From positions 1 to 5,586 of the forward strand of contig JAPUIL010000308.1 of assembly GCA_027297085.1 (NCBI GenBank): a DNA stretch of 5,586 nt. The letters are read 5' to 3'. The stretch is from Verrucomicrobiota bacterium. GTDB taxonomy: Bacteria; Verrucomicrobiota; Verrucomicrobiia; Opitutales; UBA2995. The position numbers were made by a program, and so were the translations under genes. Shown here piece after piece: positions 5,029 through 5,586 of the stretch (positions are counted from its first letter, which is position 1; every line of letters starts with the position of its first letter). A model generated the notes under the pieces. The model made no database searches and was not told where the DNA came from. It saw nothing but the letters and a program-made list of their open reading frames with translations.

Positions 5029-5586
5029 ATGATATCCAGTTTCTTCGAGATATTAGCGAGTCTCGGTCTTTTCCTTTTCGGGATGAAGATCATGAGCGAG
5101 GCGATTCAGCGTGTGGCCGGGGAACGCCTCCGGTCGACCCTCGGAAGCATGACGAAGAATCGTTTCTACGGTGTCTTCACCGGGTTCCTTGTCACCACAA
5201 TGGTGCAGTCCTCCTCCGCTACGACGGTTATGATCGTGAGTTTCGTGAACGCCGGCCTGCTCCGTCTCAAGCAAGCGATCGGCCTGATCATGGGGGTGAA
5301 CCTCGGCACGACGACCACCTTCTGGATCATCTCCTACTTGGGTTTCAAGTTCAGCCTTTCAAGTATCTCGCAACCGGCCATTGTAATCGGACTCGTGCTC
5401 CTGTTCACGCACAACGAAAAGCGGCGGGACATGGGAGAATTCTTTATCGGGTTCGGGCTTCTTTTCATGGGGTTGAACCTGCTCAAGGGAGCCGTCCCGG
5501 ATGTGCACACCAACCCGGGGGCTTTTGAATTTGTGCAGCAATTTTCCGGCTACGGGTACGGGTCGGTGCTCATATTTTTCGTCTTC
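5029..5586 (+). CDS. Na+/phosphate cotransporter family protein, N-terminal part (cut by window end)
   Basis: The open frame gives 186 residues and runs off the right edge. It belongs to the Na+/Pi-cotransporter family (NptA/YjbB-like, PF02690), inner-membrane proteins that move inorganic phosphate with sodium and often carry a C-terminal PhoU-like domain. The start MISSFFEILASLGLFLFGMK is the usual first helix with its LFLFGM signature. VQSSSATT (59-66) is the hallmark QSSS motif of the first inverted repeat, and GVNLGTTTT (89-97) corresponds to the conserved GANxGTT segment. Further hydrophobic helices lie at about 98-125 and 140-160. The second QSSS repeat would be expected beyond the window. 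The ATG at 5029 is the only plausible start after the in-frame stop at 5002; no clear ribosome binding site precedes it. The codons are richer in G and C than those of the genes to the left, which hints at a different origin. Confidence 0.93.
   Translation, partial: MISSFFEILASLGLFLFGMKIMSEAIQRVAGERLRSTLGSMTKNRFYGVFTGFLVTTMVQSSSATTVMIVSFVNAGLLRLKQAIGLIMGVNLGTTTTFWIISYLGFKFSLSSISQPAIVIGLVLLFTHNEKRRDMGEFFIGFGLLFMGLNLLKGAVPDVHTNPGAFEFVQQFSGYGYGSVLIFFVF

Noticed and set aside
5053..5541. Two minus-strand frames opposite the phosphate transporter
   Set aside because: They are shadows of the transporter frame, which has clear QSSSATT and GVNLGTT motifs.
1..5586. CRISPR array, tRNA, rRNA or complete insertion sequence
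   Set aside because: No regularly spaced repeats, no tRNA cloverleaf or rRNA sequence and no full transposase were seen; only the recombinase fragment remains.

Overview
The window looks like chromosomal DNA of a heterotrophic bacterium from the PVC group, most likely Verrucomicrobiota or Planctomycetota. That placement is inferred from gene style: Tat-exported Gfo/Idh/MocA oxidoreductases paired with Tat-exported TIM-barrel sugar isomerases, a secreted protease with EF-hands, and start codons with no clear Shine-Dalgarno sequence. No rRNA or marker gene is present to confirm it.

Left part (1-2484): two minus-strand genes, apparently one transcription unit, read isomerase (2484-1543) then oxidoreductase (1479-118). 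Both carry twin-arginine signal peptides, so the pair probably oxidises or isomerises a sugar or polyol outside the cytoplasm; the substrate cannot be read from the sequence. A 14-bp inverted repeat (11-24 / 89-102) lies just past the oxidoreductase stop. A 317-bp divergent intergenic region (2485-2801) holds promoter candidates for both directions.

Middle (2802-3927): a plus-strand secreted zinc metallopeptidase with the metzincin signature HEFGHALGLPH runs out of frame into an EF-hand reading frame that has no signal peptide and no good start. Removing one base in the A4 run at 3465-3468 would join them into one 374-residue secreted protein, so this is probably one gene with a frameshift, a sequencing error or a recoding site.

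Right-middle (3928-5028): a graveyard of gene pieces. It holds a 30-codon signal-peptide stub, a zinc-ribbon fragment of a large serine recombinase, a possible tiny membrane peptide, a strongly structured stretch, and the C-terminal tail of a TrkH potassium transporter that lacks a start codon and sits in an unlisted frame. An exact 15-bp direct repeat (4046-4060 and 4763-4777) brackets the recombinase and TrkH pieces, suggesting a decayed mobile element or deletion junctions.

Right end (5029-5586): the intact N-terminal 186 residues of a Na+/phosphate cotransporter, visibly richer in G+C than the fragments beside it, continue past the window edge. No complete new defence or mobile system is visible. 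The most useful leads are the split protease/EF-hand gene and the repeat-bracketed fragment zone.
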